NCBI GenBank assembly: GCA_005880075.1
Contig: VBJT01000093.1
Coordinates: 3,216 to 9,847, forward strand
Length of the DNA stretch: 6,632 bases
Direction: 5' to 3'
Source of the DNA: Chloroflexota bacterium
GTDB lineage: Bacteria; Chloroflexota; Dehalococcoidia; SM23-28-2; RBG-16-64-32
This document shows positions 6,444-6,632 of the stretch, in pieces. Both the position numbers and the translations under genes were made by a program. Position 1 is the stretch's first letter. Every line of letters starts with the position of its first letter. The notes beneath the pieces are model-generated. The model made no database searches. It worked only from the letters and a program-made list of their open reading frames with translations, and was not told the DNA's origin.

Positions 6444-6632
6444 ATGCCGAAACGCGTACTTTCGTACCTACGGTTAGCCGCCTTTCTCGTTGCCGCTTTC
6501 GCGGCGTTGCCTGTGGTGGCGGCGCGGGCGGCGTCTCCCTCAAACGACTCGTTCGCCACACCGCTCGTCGTTGCCCAGCCCCTTCCTTACACCAACACGC
6601 AGGATGCCAGCGAGTCCACGCTCGAACCGCTC
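6444..6632 (+). CDS. Secreted protein, N-terminal part (runs off the window)
   Basis: Sixty-three codons are open to the window end. Residues 1-30 form a signal peptide: MPKR, a hydrophobic stretch from about L11 to V25, and a likely cleavage near ARA-A (28-30). The mature start, SPSNDSFATPLVV...LPYTNTQDASESTLEPL, resembles the ND-x-FA...LP-x-T...D...T-x-EP opening I associate from memory with bacterial secreted proteins bearing pre-peptidase-C-like beta-sandwich domains. The overall function cannot be told. An in-frame TGA at 6429-6431 makes ATG 6444 the first usable start. No strong ribosome binding site precedes it, which is odd beside the strong sites of the neighbouring genes. A TATAAT promoter lies about 57 nt upstream, so it is probably transcribed on its own. 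Confidence 0.75.
   Translation, partial: MPKRVLSYLRLAAFLVAAFAALPVVAARAASPSNDSFATPLVVAQPLPYTNTQDASESTLEPL

Noticed and set aside
6422..6632. Another open frame from ATG 6422 running to the window end
   Set aside because: It is rich in Arg and Cys and lacks domain-like features, while the overlapping frame from 6444 gives a textbook signal peptide and mature start. It is a shadow of that gene.

Overview
This is a GC-rich bacterial window whose genes prefer C or G at the third codon position. The best guess for its source is a member of the Chloroflexota, probably Dehalococcoidia-like. Two things suggest this from memory: the ClpC N-terminal sequence, and the C-terminal module of the secreted phosphoesterase (a DSDGDG calcium repeat followed by a dockerin-like pair beginning WPADI). 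No rRNA or marker search could be run, so the lineage is an inference.

Left part (1-4265, + strand): a two-gene unit. The first gene encodes a four-domain ribosomal protein S1-type RNA-binding protein with a long acidic, repetitive C-terminal tail. After a 22-nt gap comes a complete ClpC AAA+ unfoldase, and a hairpin terminator lies 19 nt after its stop. No terminator or clear promoter separates the two genes, so translation and protein quality control are probably co-transcribed here.

Middle (4385-5628, - strand): a convergent, monocistronic gene for an exported calcineurin-like/purple-acid-phosphatase-like metallophosphoesterase. It has its own extended -10 promoter (TGC-TATAAT) and a strong ribosome binding site. 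The 4263-4384 gap between the convergent genes holds nothing I can name.

Right part (5629-6632): 5629-5836 is non-coding as far as I can see, with one good hairpin. It is followed by a coherent but easily missed gene at 5898-6323: a TTGACA/TATCCT promoter, a GGAGG site and an apparent CTG start. The 141-residue product has two CxxC pairs (a putative zinc ribbon), a basic stretch and two C-terminal membrane helices. No ATG/GTG/TTG start fits its full length. The window ends in the N-terminus of a further secreted protein (6444 onward), behind a TATAAT promoter. The right half therefore encodes cell-envelope or secreted products, unlike the housekeeping left half.

No mobile element, CRISPR array, tRNA or rRNA was seen.
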